Program-made: the position numbers and the translations under genes | Notes under the pieces: generated by a model | Database searches by the model: none | What the model was told of the DNA's origin: nothing | Seen by the model: the letters and a program-made list of their open reading frames with translations, nothing else | Origin: Cellulomonas gilvus ATCC 13127 | Lineage (GTDB): Bacteria; Actinomycetota; Actinomycetes; Actinomycetales; Cellulomonadaceae | Length of the DNA: 64,000 nt | Direction: 5' to 3' | NCBI RefSeq assembly: GCF_000218545.1 | Contig: NC_015671.1 | Location: 1,860,001-1,924,000 of the forward strand | Shown here: in pieces, positions 23,790-31,084 of the stretch | How the letters are laid out: every line of letters begins with the position of its first letter | Numbering within the stretch: position 1 is the first letter of the stretch

Positions 23790-24301
23790 GCCCGGCGCTC
23801 CGGCGCGCCGGTCCGGGCCCGGGCACGCCAGACGAGGTCGAGCTCCGCCTGGCCCGCCGGGCTGGGCTCGACGCGCTCCACGACGAAGCCCTCCCGCTCG
23901 TAGAACGCACCGGCGCGCCGGTTCGCGGCGACGTGCTCGACGCACAGCCGCGGGGCGGTCGGCGGGAGCCGCTCCTCGATCGCGGCGATCAGCTCCCGCC
24001 CGATGCCCGAACCCCGATGCGCGGGGTCCACGTACAGCTTGTAGATGACGTGGTCGTCGCCTGCGAGTCCGTGCTGCGCGACGCCGACCAGCGCATCGCC
24101 GACGGTCGCGACGAGCAGGCGCCCGGCCGCGACGGCCCGGGCCAGGTACTCCTCGTCCCACCACCGCGTCACCTGGCCGCGCGCGTGCTCGGCACCGATC
24201 AGCGGTGCGTAGTGCGCGTACACGTGCGTCGCGCCGAACCTGCGGACGGCCGGCAGGTCGCCAGGACGGGCGGACCGGACCGTGACGGGGACCGCGGGCA
24301 T
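23786..24301 (-). CDS. GNAT-family N-acetyltransferase
   Basis: A 171-residue acetyltransferase starting at ATG 24301. The acetyl-CoA motif is L-Y-V-D-P-A-H-R-G-S-G-I-G-R-E-L-I, followed by N-R-R-A-G-A-F-Y-E-R-E-G-F. The N-terminal stretch (V-R-S-A-R-P-G-D-L-P-A-V-R-R) is the usual first strand and helix. Substrate unknown. It overlaps the HTH gene upstream by one base (TGATG) and the kinase downstream by four, so expression should follow the palindromic operators at 24870-24909. Confidence 0.9.
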   Translation of the reverse strand: MPAVPVTVRSARPGDLPAVRRFGATHVYAHYAPLIGAEHARGQVTRWWDEEYLARAVAAGRLLVATVGDALVGVAQHGLAGDDHVIYKLYVDPAHRGSGIGRELIAAIEERLPPTAPRLCVEHVAANRRAGAFYEREGFVVERVEPSPAGQAELDLVWRARARTGAPERRA

Positions 24302-24861
24302 CAGAACGGGAGCGGGCCGTGGTCGGTCGGCACCAGCAGCAGCCCGACCACCTGGCCGTCGTCGGCCACCGCCACGCGGCCGTGGACCTGGCCGGCCTCG
24401 CACTCGAGCGTCGTGGCGCCGACGACGGTCCCCACCAGCTCGTCGTCCGACGAGACCGCGCCGCCCCCGGGCAGCTCGACGTGCGTCCCGGCCGCGCCCT
24501 GCAGCGTGCCGACCTCGGCCAGCACGCGCCGCCAGGTCTCGGCGATCACGTCGGGCGTGAGCTCGCGGGCGGCCTGCGGGTGCAGCAGCGGCATGAGCGT
24601 CTCGTAGTCACCGGCCGCGATGAGCGTGAAGACGCGCTCCGTGAGCCCGACCACGTCGGCGACCGACCGCGGTTCGATCCTGGTCCCGGTGCGCGGGTCC
24701 ACCGGCCTGCCGAACCTCTTGAACGCCGCCTGCCTGCTCATCCCGAGCTCCTCCCCGATCTGCGCCCAGGTGCTCCCCTGGGCGCGCGCCGCCTGGACCG
24801 CCGCGTCGAGCGTGCGGCGTGCCTCCTCGAGCGCCTGCTGCGCCGAGCGGATGTCCTCCAT
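24301..24861 (-). CDS. HTH protein with C-terminal NTF2/DUF3887-like domain
   Basis: A 186-residue protein starting at ATG 24861. An N-terminal helix and helix-turn-helix (~1-50; G-S-T-W-A-Q-I-G-E-E-L-G-M-S-R-Q-A-A-F-K-R-F) precede a domain that looks like an NTF2/DUF3887 fold (L-I-A-A-G-D-Y-E-T-L-M-P-L-L-H-P). The first gene of a three-gene operon, it lies eight bases downstream of two tandem palindromes that it probably binds. The combination suggests a small-molecule-responsive autoregulator. Confidence 0.8.
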   Translation of the reverse strand: MEDIRSAQQALEEARRTLDAAVQAARAQGSTWAQIGEELGMSRQAAFKRFGRPVDPRTGTRIEPRSVADVVGLTERVFTLIAAGDYETLMPLLHPQAARELTPDVIAETWRRVLAEVGTLQGAAGTHVELPGGGAVSSDDELVGTVVGATTLECEAGQVHGRVAVADDGQVVGLLLVPTDHGPLPF

Positions 24862-24869
24862 GCGCAGCA

Positions 24870-24909
24870 GTCAACCAACGGTTGACACAACTGTCAACCG
24901 TTGGTTGAC
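24870..24909. promoter_or_regulatory. Two tandem palindromic operators
   Basis: GTCAACC-AAC-GGTTGAC (24870-24886) and GTCAACC-GTT-GGTTGAC (24893-24909) are each perfect 7-bp palindromes with a 3-bp centre. Their mirror relation also makes the whole 40-bp block an 18-bp inverted repeat with a CAAC spacer. It ends nine bases from the ATG of the HTH gene. Two identical dimer sites 23 bp apart (about two helical turns) suggest cooperative autorepression. Confidence 0.8.
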
Positions 24910-24930
24910 GCCCGACGCGCCGGCGACCGG

Positions 24931-25344
24931 TCAGGCGGGGCGGCCCTGGATGCGGATCATGTTCCCGGACGGGTCCCGCACGGCGCAGTCGCGCACGCCG
25001 TAGGGCTGGTCCGTCGGCTCCTGGACCACCTCGACGTCGTGCTGCTGCAGCCGCTCGAACGTGCCGTCCACGTCGGCCGTCGCGAGCACGACGCTCGCGA
25101 ACGTGCCCTTGGCCATCATCTGCGCGACGACCTCCTGCTCGTCGGCCGTCACACCCGGGGACGCCGCGGGCGGGTAGAGCACGATCGCGGTGTCCTTCTG
25201 GTTCGGCGGACCGACCGTGATCCACCGCATGCCGGCGTAGCCGACGTCGTTGCGCACCTCGAACCCGAGGACGTCGCGGTAGAACGCGAGCGCGACGTCC
25301 GGCTCGGACTGGGGAAGGAAGCTGGTGTGAATCGTCATGTCCAT
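24931..25344 (-). CDS. VOC-family protein
   Basis: A 137-residue glyoxalase-fold protein starting at ATG 25344 (an alternative ATG is two codons later). F-Y-R-D-V-L-G-F-E-V-R begins the first module; V-R-D-P-S-G-N-M-I-R-I closes the second. A loop carries M-R-W-I-T-V-G-P-P. It is similar to antibiotic-resistance-type dioxygenase-fold proteins. It follows, and is probably cotranscribed with, the AraC-type regulator that ends at 25355. Confidence 0.88.
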   Translation of the reverse strand: MDMTIHTSFLPQSEPDVALAFYRDVLGFEVRNDVGYAGMRWITVGPPNQKDTAIVLYPPAASPGVTADEQEVVAQMMAKGTFASVVLATADVDGTFERLQQHDVEVVQEPTDQPYGVRDCAVRDPSGNMIRIQGRPA

Positions 25345-25354
25345 GCGCGCCACG

Positions 25355-25819
25355 CTAGGCGCGGCCGGCACGCGCTGCTTCTCGATTCCTGACCGGTCGG
25401 GTGACCTGCCGCGCGACGCACGCCGGCATCCCGGCGGTCGCCTCGGCGTGCTCCCGCCGGTACACGCTCGGGGGCACCCCCACCAGCTCCGTGAAGCGCG
25501 TGCTGAACGTCCCCAACGACGAGCAGCCGACCGCGAAGCACACGTCGGTGACGCTCAGGTCGCCGCGCCGCAGCAGCGTCATCGCGCGCTCGACCCGTCG
25601 GGTCATCAGGTACGAGTAGGGCGGCTCGCCGTAGGCGAGACGGAACTGCCGGCTGAGGTGCCCCGCGGACATGTGCACACCCCGCGCCAACGCCTCGACG
25701 TCCAGCGGCTGGGCGTACTCCCGGTCGATCCGGTCCCGCACCTGCCTCAGGAGCGCCAGGTCGCGCAGGTGCTGCTCGCGCTGCGTCTCCCCCACGAGCG
25801 TGATGCTGCCACGCCCCAC
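25355..25819 (-). CDS. AraC-family transcriptional regulator (stand-alone DNA-binding domain)
   Basis: A 154-residue protein from GTG 25819; a second in-frame GTG at 25795 is also usable. It is essentially one AraC double helix-turn-helix: I-D-R-E-Y-A-Q-P-L-D-V-E-A-L-A-R, M-S-A-G-H-L-S-R-Q-F-R, then V-T-D-V-C-F-A-V-G-C-S-S-L-G-T-F-S-T-R-F and G-V-P-P-S-V-Y-R. There is no effector domain, as in small SoxS/MarA-like regulators. The VOC gene begins 11 bases downstream of its stop, suggesting an operon in which it controls its neighbour. Confidence 0.88.
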   Translation of the reverse strand: MGRGSITLVGETQREQHLRDLALLRQVRDRIDREYAQPLDVEALARGVHMSAGHLSRQFRLAYGEPPYSYLMTRRVERAMTLLRRGDLSVTDVCFAVGCSSLGTFSTRFTELVGVPPSVYRREHAEATAGMPACVARQVTRPVRNREAARAGRA

Positions 25820-25934
25820 CGGCCCGCGTCTCGTCCCCCGGCGCCGCCCCGACGCCCGATCCGCGGACGGCCCTCGTCGTGCCCCGCGGCCGGTCGCTAG
25901 GTTCGGCCGCACACACCACCACGAAGGGGGCGCA

Positions 25935-26393
25935 ATGGACAGGTGGGAGACCGCCGAGCAGGTGCTCGGCGCGCGCAGGGAGCTCGAGACCGCCATCCCC
26001 GGGTGGCGCCCGCCCGCAGCGCACGGCGTCGGGCTGGTCCCGTCCGCCGCGCCGGGCCCCGCGCCCGAGCACTTCGCGCTGCTCAACACGTGGGAGCACC
26101 GCCTGCCCGGCGTGGTCGTCGCGACGGTCGTGGGCCACGTGGGCGGCACCGCGTCCTACCTGCTCTCGCGCGCCGAGCTCGAGCGCGCGGTCGCGCTGCT
26201 CGCCCCCGCCGAGGCCTGCGACAGGTGGGAGCACCCCAACCTGCGCACGTGGCGCGACACGTACCTGCCGACGCTCGACCACGACCCGGATGCGCACGTC
26301 GTGGCCGTCTTCGTCGACGACCAGCCCGTGGCGGGCGACGACGCCGCGGTGGACGCGTTCGTCGCCGCGCTGGGCGCGCGCACGGACGCGTAG
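25935..26393 (+). CDS. Conserved hypothetical protein
   Basis: A 152-residue soluble protein with ATG 25935, AAGGGGG upstream and a plausible TAGGTT -10 element at 25898-25903. Mixed alpha/beta pattern: an N-terminal W-E-T-A-E-Q-V-L-G-A-R-R helix, central strands V-V-V-A-T-V-V-G-H-V-G-G-T, and an H-V-V-A-V-F-V-D strand. No signal peptide or membrane helix. I do not recognise a family. Divergent from the AraC gene (116 bp between starts). Confidence 0.7.
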   Translation: MDRWETAEQVLGARRELETAIPGWRPPAAHGVGLVPSAAPGPAPEHFALLNTWEHRLPGVVVATVVGHVGGTASYLLSRAELERAVALLAPAEACDRWEHPNLRTWRDTYLPTLDHDPDAHVVAVFVDDQPVAGDDAAVDAFVAALGARTDA

Positions 26394-26440
26394 CCGCAAA
26401 GCCCTCGACGTGCGGGAGGCGGGCTTGCTGTCCTGACCCC

Positions 26441-26838
26441 ATGACGCACCGGATGCACGACGACGAGCTCGACCTCGACCCACAGCTCGTGCGTGGGCTC
26501 CTGGCGGACCAGGTGCCCCACCTGGCGCACCTGCCGGTCGAGCGTGCGGCCTCGACCGGCACCGATCACGCGATCTTCCGGCTGGGCGACGCGTTCGCGG
26601 TGCGGATGCCCAGGATCGCGTGGGCCGCAGGTGTGCCGGAGCAGGAGGCCACGTGGCTGCCGCGCCTGCACGGCCGCCTGCGGGTGACCACTCCCGCGCT
26701 CGTGGCGGCGGGCCGGCACGGTCGCGGGTACCCCGTGGTCGTGGACGGTGGTGAAACTACCGGGACCGCAACCCCGCGCTCGCGGCCAACGCCCGGCATG
26801 TGATCCGGGAGGTCCTCGCCGAGTTCGCTGCCACCTGA
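26441..26838 (+). pseudogene. Aminoglycoside-phosphotransferase-like gene with internal deletion
   Basis: From ATG 26441 the first ~100 codons match the APH N-lobe: A-S-T-G-T-D-H-A-I-F-R-L, F-A-V-R-M-P-R and E-Q-E-A-T-W-L-P-R-L. At about 26752 the frame breaks. The extreme C-terminus (Y-R-D-R-N-P-A-L-A-A-N-A-R-H-V-I-R-E-V) appears in another frame up to TGA 26838. The catalytic HGD and DFG-like segment is missing, some 500 bp by family length. The product cannot be an active kinase. Confidence 0.8.
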
Positions 26839-26898
26839 CGGAACACCGGCGCATGCGGCACGGTTGGCACGACGAGGACCGACGGAAGGGACGGCGAC

Positions 26899-29148
26899 AT
26901 GCCGGACTACGGCCACGAGCTCGCCTTCGGGAGCTTCCTGACACCCGCCGCGAGCGACCCCGCACGCGTCGTCGCGCTGGCCCGGGCGTCCGAGGACGCG
27001 GGGCTGGACCTGGTGACGTTCCAGGACCACCCGTACCAGCCCGGCTTCCTGGACACGTGGACGCTGCTCACGTGGGTCGCGGCCGCCACGCAGCGCGTGC
27101 AGGTGGCCGGGAACGTGCTCAACCTGCCGCTCCGCCCGCCTGCCGTGCTGGCCAAGGCGGTCGCGACGCTCGACCTGCTCTCGGGCGGGCGGGCCGCGCT
27201 GGGCATCGGCGCCGGAGCGTTCTGGGACGCGATCGCGGCGATGGGGGCGCCGCGCCTGACGCCGGGCGACGCGGTGACGGCCCTCGGCGAGGCCATCGAC
27301 GTGATCCGCGGGCTGTGGGACGCCGACGAGCGCGGCGTCCTGCGGGCGGGCGGGGCGTTCCACGCGGTCTCCGGGGCCAAGCGCGGCCCAGCGCCCGCGC
27401 ACGACGTCCCGATCTGGGTCGGTGCGTACAAGCCGCGGATGCTGGCACTGGTCGGCCGGCAGGCCGACGGCTGGCTGCCGAGCCTCGGGTACCTCGACCT
27501 CGCGGACGCCCGGGCCGCGAACGCGCGCATCGACGACGCGGCGCACGAGGCCGGCCGCGACCCCCGGGAGATCCGGCGGCTGCTGAACCTCGGCAGCGGC
27601 CGGGTCCAGCCGACCTCCGCGGGATTCCTGCAGGGACCCGTGGAGCAGTGGGTCGACGAGCTGCTCCCCCTGGTGCTCGAGCACGGGTTCGCGACGTTCA
27701 TCCTCGGCGGCGACGACGAGCGCGCGCTGGCGGCGCTGGGCCGGGAGGTCGCGCCGGCCCTCCGGGAGGCCGTGGCCGCGGAGCGCGGCGCGGCCGGCAC
27801 GGGCACCGGGCCCGTCCGGACCGCGGCCGCGCTCGCGGCACGGGTCCCGGGCGTCGACTACGACGCCGTGCCCGCCGGGCTGCGTGCCGTGGAGCCCGGC
27901 GACCGCGCGTACGCGACGGTACGGTCGACGTACGTCTGGCCCGGCGCGCCCGCTCTCGTGCTCCAGCCCCAGACCAGCGAGCAGGTCGCGCAGGCCGTCC
28001 GGTACGCCCGCACGCAGGGCGTGCCCGTCGCGGTGCGGTCCGGCGGTCACGGCATCGCCGGTCGGGCGACCAACGACGGCGGGATCGTCGTCGACGTGGG
28101 CCGGCTCGACGCCGTGGAGGTGCTGGACCGCGCCGCACGTCTGGTCCGGGTCGGGGCGGGTGCGCACTGGGGCGACGTCGCGGCCGCACTCGCACCGCAC
28201 GGCCTGGCCATCAGCTCCGGGGACATGGGCGACGTCGGCGTCGGAGGGCTCGCGACCGCGGGCGGCCAGGGCCTGCTGGGCCGGTGGGCCGGGCTGACCC
28301 TGGACCGCGTGCGCGCGGCCGAGGTGGTCCTGGCGGACGGGTCGGTGGTCCGCACGGACGCCGACCACGACCCGGACCTGCTGTGGGCCGTGCGCGGAGC
28401 GGGTTCGCACGTCGGCGTCGTCACGTCGCTGGACATCGAGGCGAGCGAGCTCGGCGACGTGGTCCTCGTGGTGCTGACGTACGACGCGAGCGACCCGGCG
28501 CGCCTCATCCACGGATGGGCCGAGCTCGTGGACGCCGCACCCCGTGAGCTGACGAGCTTCCTCTCGCTGTGGCCCGGACGCGGCGCGACACCGCCTGCGG
28601 GCTACGCGATGACGGTGTGGGCGGGCGACGACAGCGACGCCGCGGTCGCGGCGATCGAGCCCATGCTGGGACTGGCACCCGTGCTGCAGCAGCAGGCGCA
28701 GCAGCTGCCGTACGCGGCGGTCCTGCCCGCTCCGCACGCGCGGCACTCGGGCGCGGCCGAGGTCGGCGTGCGGGGTGGGCTGGTGGACCGTGTCACGCCC
28801 GACGTCGCCGGGGTGCTCGCGGACGTGCTGCGCGGCTCGCTCGCCGACATGGTGCAGCTGCGGGCGGTCGGCGGTGCGGTCAACGACGTGCCTGCGCAGG
28901 CCACCGCGTACGCGCACCGCACGCAGACGTTCTCGCTGCTCGCGACCACCACGGCGGACCGCAGGCCCGCGCTCGACGCGCAGTGGTCGCGGCTCGACGC
29001 CGACATCACGGGCGTGTACCGCAGCTTCGACACGCATCCGGACCGGCTCCCGCTCGTGTACCCGCCGGCCACGCTCGAGCGGCTGCGCGCGGTCGTCGCG
29101 CGCGTCGACCCGGCCGGCGTGTTCGGGTCCGACCTGCCGCTGGGCTGA
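26899..29148 (+). CDS. LLM-class oxidoreductase fused to BBE-type FAD oxidase
   Basis: A 749-residue two-domain flavoenzyme. Residues 1-300 are a luciferase-like F420/FMN monooxygenase (L-D-L-V-T-F-Q-D-H-P-Y, G-N-V-L-N-L-P-L-R, G-I-G-A-G-A-F-W). After a Gly/Thr linker, 330-520 is a PCMH FAD-binding domain with V-A-V-R-S-G-G-H384-G (the His that carries 8-alpha-bound FAD). The berberine-bridge-like C-terminus extends to 749 but lacks an obvious terminal Y-x-N motif. Both halves are complete and in one frame. It may channel a hydride or peroxide between two flavins; the substrate is unknown. Confidence 0.88.
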   Translation: MPDYGHELAFGSFLTPAASDPARVVALARASEDAGLDLVTFQDHPYQPGFLDTWTLLTWVAAATQRVQVAGNVLNLPLRPPAVLAKAVATLDLLSGGRAALGIGAGAFWDAIAAMGAPRLTPGDAVTALGEAIDVIRGLWDADERGVLRAGGAFHAVSGAKRGPAPAHDVPIWVGAYKPRMLALVGRQADGWLPSLGYLDLADARAANARIDDAAHEAGRDPREIRRLLNLGSGRVQPTSAGFLQGPVEQWVDELLPLVLEHGFATFILGGDDERALAALGREVAPALREAVAAERGAAGTGTGPVRTAAALAARVPGVDYDAVPAGLRAVEPGDRAYATVRSTYVWPGAPALVLQPQTSEQVAQAVRYARTQGVPVAVRSGGHGIAGRATNDGGIVVDVGRLDAVEVLDRAARLVRVGAGAHWGDVAAALAPHGLAISSGDMGDVGVGGLATAGGQGLLGRWAGLTLDRVRAAEVVLADGSVVRTDADHDPDLLWAVRGAGSHVGVVTSLDIEASELGDVVLVVLTYDASDPARLIHGWAELVDAAPRELTSFLSLWPGRGATPPAGYAMTVWAGDDSDAAVAAIEPMLGLAPVLQQQAQQLPYAAVLPAPHARHSGAAEVGVRGGLVDRVTPDVAGVLADVLRGSLADMVQLRAVGGAVNDVPAQATAYAHRTQTFSLLATTTADRRPALDAQWSRLDADITGVYRSFDTHPDRLPLVYPPATLERLRAVVARVDPAGVFGSDLPLG

Positions 29149-29240
29149 CCGGCCGACCCCAGCCCGCTCCCGTACCTGCCTGCGCACGGGGCGGGGCGCG
29201 GACGGCCGGTCCGCACCCCGCGGACGGGCACCGTGCCCGG

Positions 29241-29714
29241 ATGACGAACGCGCGCGACCTGCCCGGCGACGGCTTGGACGACCACGGTCCCGACGACGAC
29301 CTCGCCGACGTCGCGCCGCTCCTGCGCGCACCCGTGCGCCGGCCGGCGGACGTGCTGCTCGCTCTCGTCCCGGTCGTGGGCCCCGAGGCCGGCGGGCCGC
29401 TGACCGTCTGGTGCCTGGTCCTCGACGCGGACGACGTGCCCCTGCCCTTCGTCGTCGTGATCGACGATCCGCCGGTCGCTGCCGACACCGCGTTCGCCGC
29501 GGACCTCGCGACCACGCTGGCCCGGGTGCTCGACGAGAGAGCGCTCGGCGGATCGGTCGTCGTCGCGTTGGTCGGGCGCCTCGGGCAGCGCCCGGACGCG
29601 TGCGCGCAGGCGTGGACGGACGTACTGGGGGCCGCCGCGCGCGCCACCGGGGTCCCGCTGCGCGCCGTCGCGGCGATCGGGCCGCGCGGCTCACGCGTGC
29701 TCCGCTGGTGGTGA
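29241..29714 (+). CDS. Hypothetical protein (DUF4192-like)
   Basis: A 157-residue acidic soluble protein from ATG 29241. Alternating strands (V-L-L-A-L-V-P-V-V, L-T-V-W-C-L-V-L-D, P-F-V-V-V-I-D-D) and a helix (A-F-A-A-D-L-A-T-T-L-A-R-V-L) suggest an alpha/beta fold. The C-terminus R-A-V-A-A-I-G-P-R-G-S-R-V-L-R-W-W is basic. Parts recall the DUF4192 actinobacterial family, but the match is too weak to rely on. Stands alone between the fusion enzyme and rbpA. Confidence 0.6.
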   Translation: MTNARDLPGDGLDDHGPDDDLADVAPLLRAPVRRPADVLLALVPVVGPEAGGPLTVWCLVLDADDVPLPFVVVIDDPPVAADTAFAADLATTLARVLDERALGGSVVVALVGRLGQRPDACAQAWTDVLGAAARATGVPLRAVAAIGPRGSRVLRWW

Positions 29715-29846
29715 CGCGACGCACGCACCCGCGTCGAACCGGGACGAACCCGGGCACCGGCACGCGGGCGTGGCGGACGTCACGTCCCGGAAGGTGAGCC
29801 TGCCCTGCGTTCTCCGCGTGCGTTCACGATCCCTTCACGCCACCCT

Positions 29847-29872
29847 GGAACACTGGAGCGTTCCCCACCGTT
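29847..29872 (+). promoter_or_regulatory. SigR-type (thiol-stress ECF) promoter candidate upstream of rbpA
   Basis: GGAAC (29847-29851), an 18-base spacer and GTT (29870-29872) match the GGAAT-N18-GTT consensus of SigR/SigH-type ECF promoters, apart from the last base of the -35 element. rbpA is a known SigR target in Streptomyces. The site lies 55 bases upstream of the rbpA ATG. Confidence 0.5.
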
Positions 29873-29926
29873 GACCCCGGTGGAACTCATTCTCGAAGGC
29901 CGCAACCCGGCACGGAGGTCAATCCC

Positions 29927-30271
29927 ATGGCGAACAGGTCCCTGCGCGGCATGCGCATCGGGAGCCAGAGCATGGAGTCCGAGGACGGCGTCGACTTCGC
30001 CCCCCGGCTCCAGGCCCACTACGACTGCCCCAACGGGCACACGATCATCCTGCCGTTCTCGGTCGAGGCCGACGTCCCGGTGGTCTGGGAGTGCCGGTGC
30101 GGCGCCGAGGCGCTGCTGCGCGACGCGTCGCGCCCCGAGGTGAAGCCCGGCAAGCCGCCGCGCACGCACTGGGACATGCTGCTCGAGCGCCGCACGATCG
30201 GTGAGCTCGAGGAGCTGCTCGACGAGCGCCTCGACCTGCTCCGCTCGGGCAAGCTGCGCCGGTCCGCCTGA
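29927..30271 (+). CDS. rbpA: RNA polymerase-binding protein RbpA
   Basis: A 114-residue actinobacterial transcription factor that binds RNA polymerase and the principal sigma factor and stabilises the open complex. The core domain has the cysteine set of the zinc-binding RbpA fold (Y-D-C-P-N-G-H, W-E-C-R-C-G). The basic linker (R-P-E-V-K-P-G-K-P-P-R-T-H-W-D-M-L) and C-terminal sigma-interaction helix (L-E-E-L-L-D-E-R-L-D-L-L-R) follow. Strong GGAGG precedes the ATG. A SigR-like promoter is upstream, and the gene is convergent with ppm1. Confidence 0.97.
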   Translation: MANRSLRGMRIGSQSMESEDGVDFAPRLQAHYDCPNGHTIILPFSVEADVPVVWECRCGAEALLRDASRPEVKPGKPPRTHWDMLLERRTIGELEELLDERLDLLRSGKLRRSA

Positions 30272-30301
30272 CGCCACGCGGCACCTGAGCCGCGGCCGCG
30301 G

Positions 30302-31084
30302 TCAGACGCCGGTGCGCTCGCGCGCCCGCCCCTTCCGGAACGCTCCCGCCACACGGCGGGAGCGTTCTGCTATGCCCCACTGCGTGACCTTGACGAGCGC
30401 CTCGACCACGATGTCGCGGCTCATCTTGGACGCGCCGAGCTCACGCTCGACGAACGTGATCGGTACCTCGACCACGCGCGCGCCCGCGCGCACCGCGCGC
30501 CACGCCATGTCCACCTGGAAGCAGTACCCGCGCGAGGCCACGTCGCCCAACGTCATCTGACGCAGCAGGTCGGCGCGGTACGCACGGAAGCCGCCCGTCG
30601 CGTCGTGCACCGGGATGCCGAGCATCAGCCGGGTGTACGTGTTCGCGCCGCGGGACAGCCACTCGCGGTTCTTGGGCCAGTTGACGACCTCACCACCCGG
30701 CACCCACCGCGAGCCCAGGACCAGATCGGCGTCGGGCACGCGCGCGAGCAGGCGCGGAAGGTCCTGCGCACGGTGCGAACCGTCGGCGTCCATCTCCACG
30801 ACGACGTCGTACTCGCGCTCGAGCGCCCAGCCGAACCCCGCGACGTACGCGGTGCCGAGCCCGAGCTTGCCGGTGCGGTGCAGCACCGAGACCGTGCGCC
30901 CGACGCCCGCGGCCTTCTCGTCGGAGGCGATCTGCTCGACCAGCGCTCCCGTCCCGTCCGGGGACGCGTCGTCGACCACCAGCACGTCCGCGTGCGGGAC
31001 GTGCTCGAGAAGGCGGCCCAGGGCCACCGGGATGCTCTCGCGCTCGTCGTACGTCGGAACGACCACCAGGACCCGCGTGCTCAC
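30302..31084 (-). CDS. ppm1: Polyprenol monophosphomannose synthase (Ppm1-type GT2)
   Basis: A 260-residue GT-A glycosyltransferase that uses GDP-mannose and polyprenyl phosphate to make the mannose donor for lipoglycans and glycoproteins. Visible motifs: V-V-V-P-T-Y-D-E-R-E-S-I, V-V-D-D-A-S-P-D-G-T, M-D-A-D-G-S-H (DxD), and G-G-E-V-V-N-W-P. The GTG start overlaps the lnt TGA by four bases, the same order as the fused or adjacent Lnt-Ppm1 of actinobacteria. Its 3' end contains the hairpin at 30339-30366. Confidence 0.95.
   Translation of the reverse strand: MSTRVLVVVPTYDERESIPVALGRLLEHVPHADVLVVDDASPDGTGALVEQIASDEKAAGVGRTVSVLHRTGKLGLGTAYVAGFGWALEREYDVVVEMDADGSHRAQDLPRLLARVPDADLVLGSRWVPGGEVVNWPKNREWLSRGANTYTRLMLGIPVHDATGGFRAYRADLLRQMTLGDVASRGYCFQVDMAWRAVRAGARVVEVPITFVERELGASKMSRDIVVEALVKVTQWGIAERSRRVAGAFRKGRARERTGV
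30339..30366. terminator. Strong hairpin between convergent rbpA and ppm1
   Basis: AACGCTCCCGCC (30339-30350), loop ACAC, GGCGGGAGCGTT (30355-30366): a perfect 12-bp stem with a 4-base loop. It lies 68 bases after the rbpA stop but inside the last coding codons of ppm1. It has a short T-containing tail on the plus strand. It probably ends rbpA transcription and may act on both strands. Confidence 0.65.
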
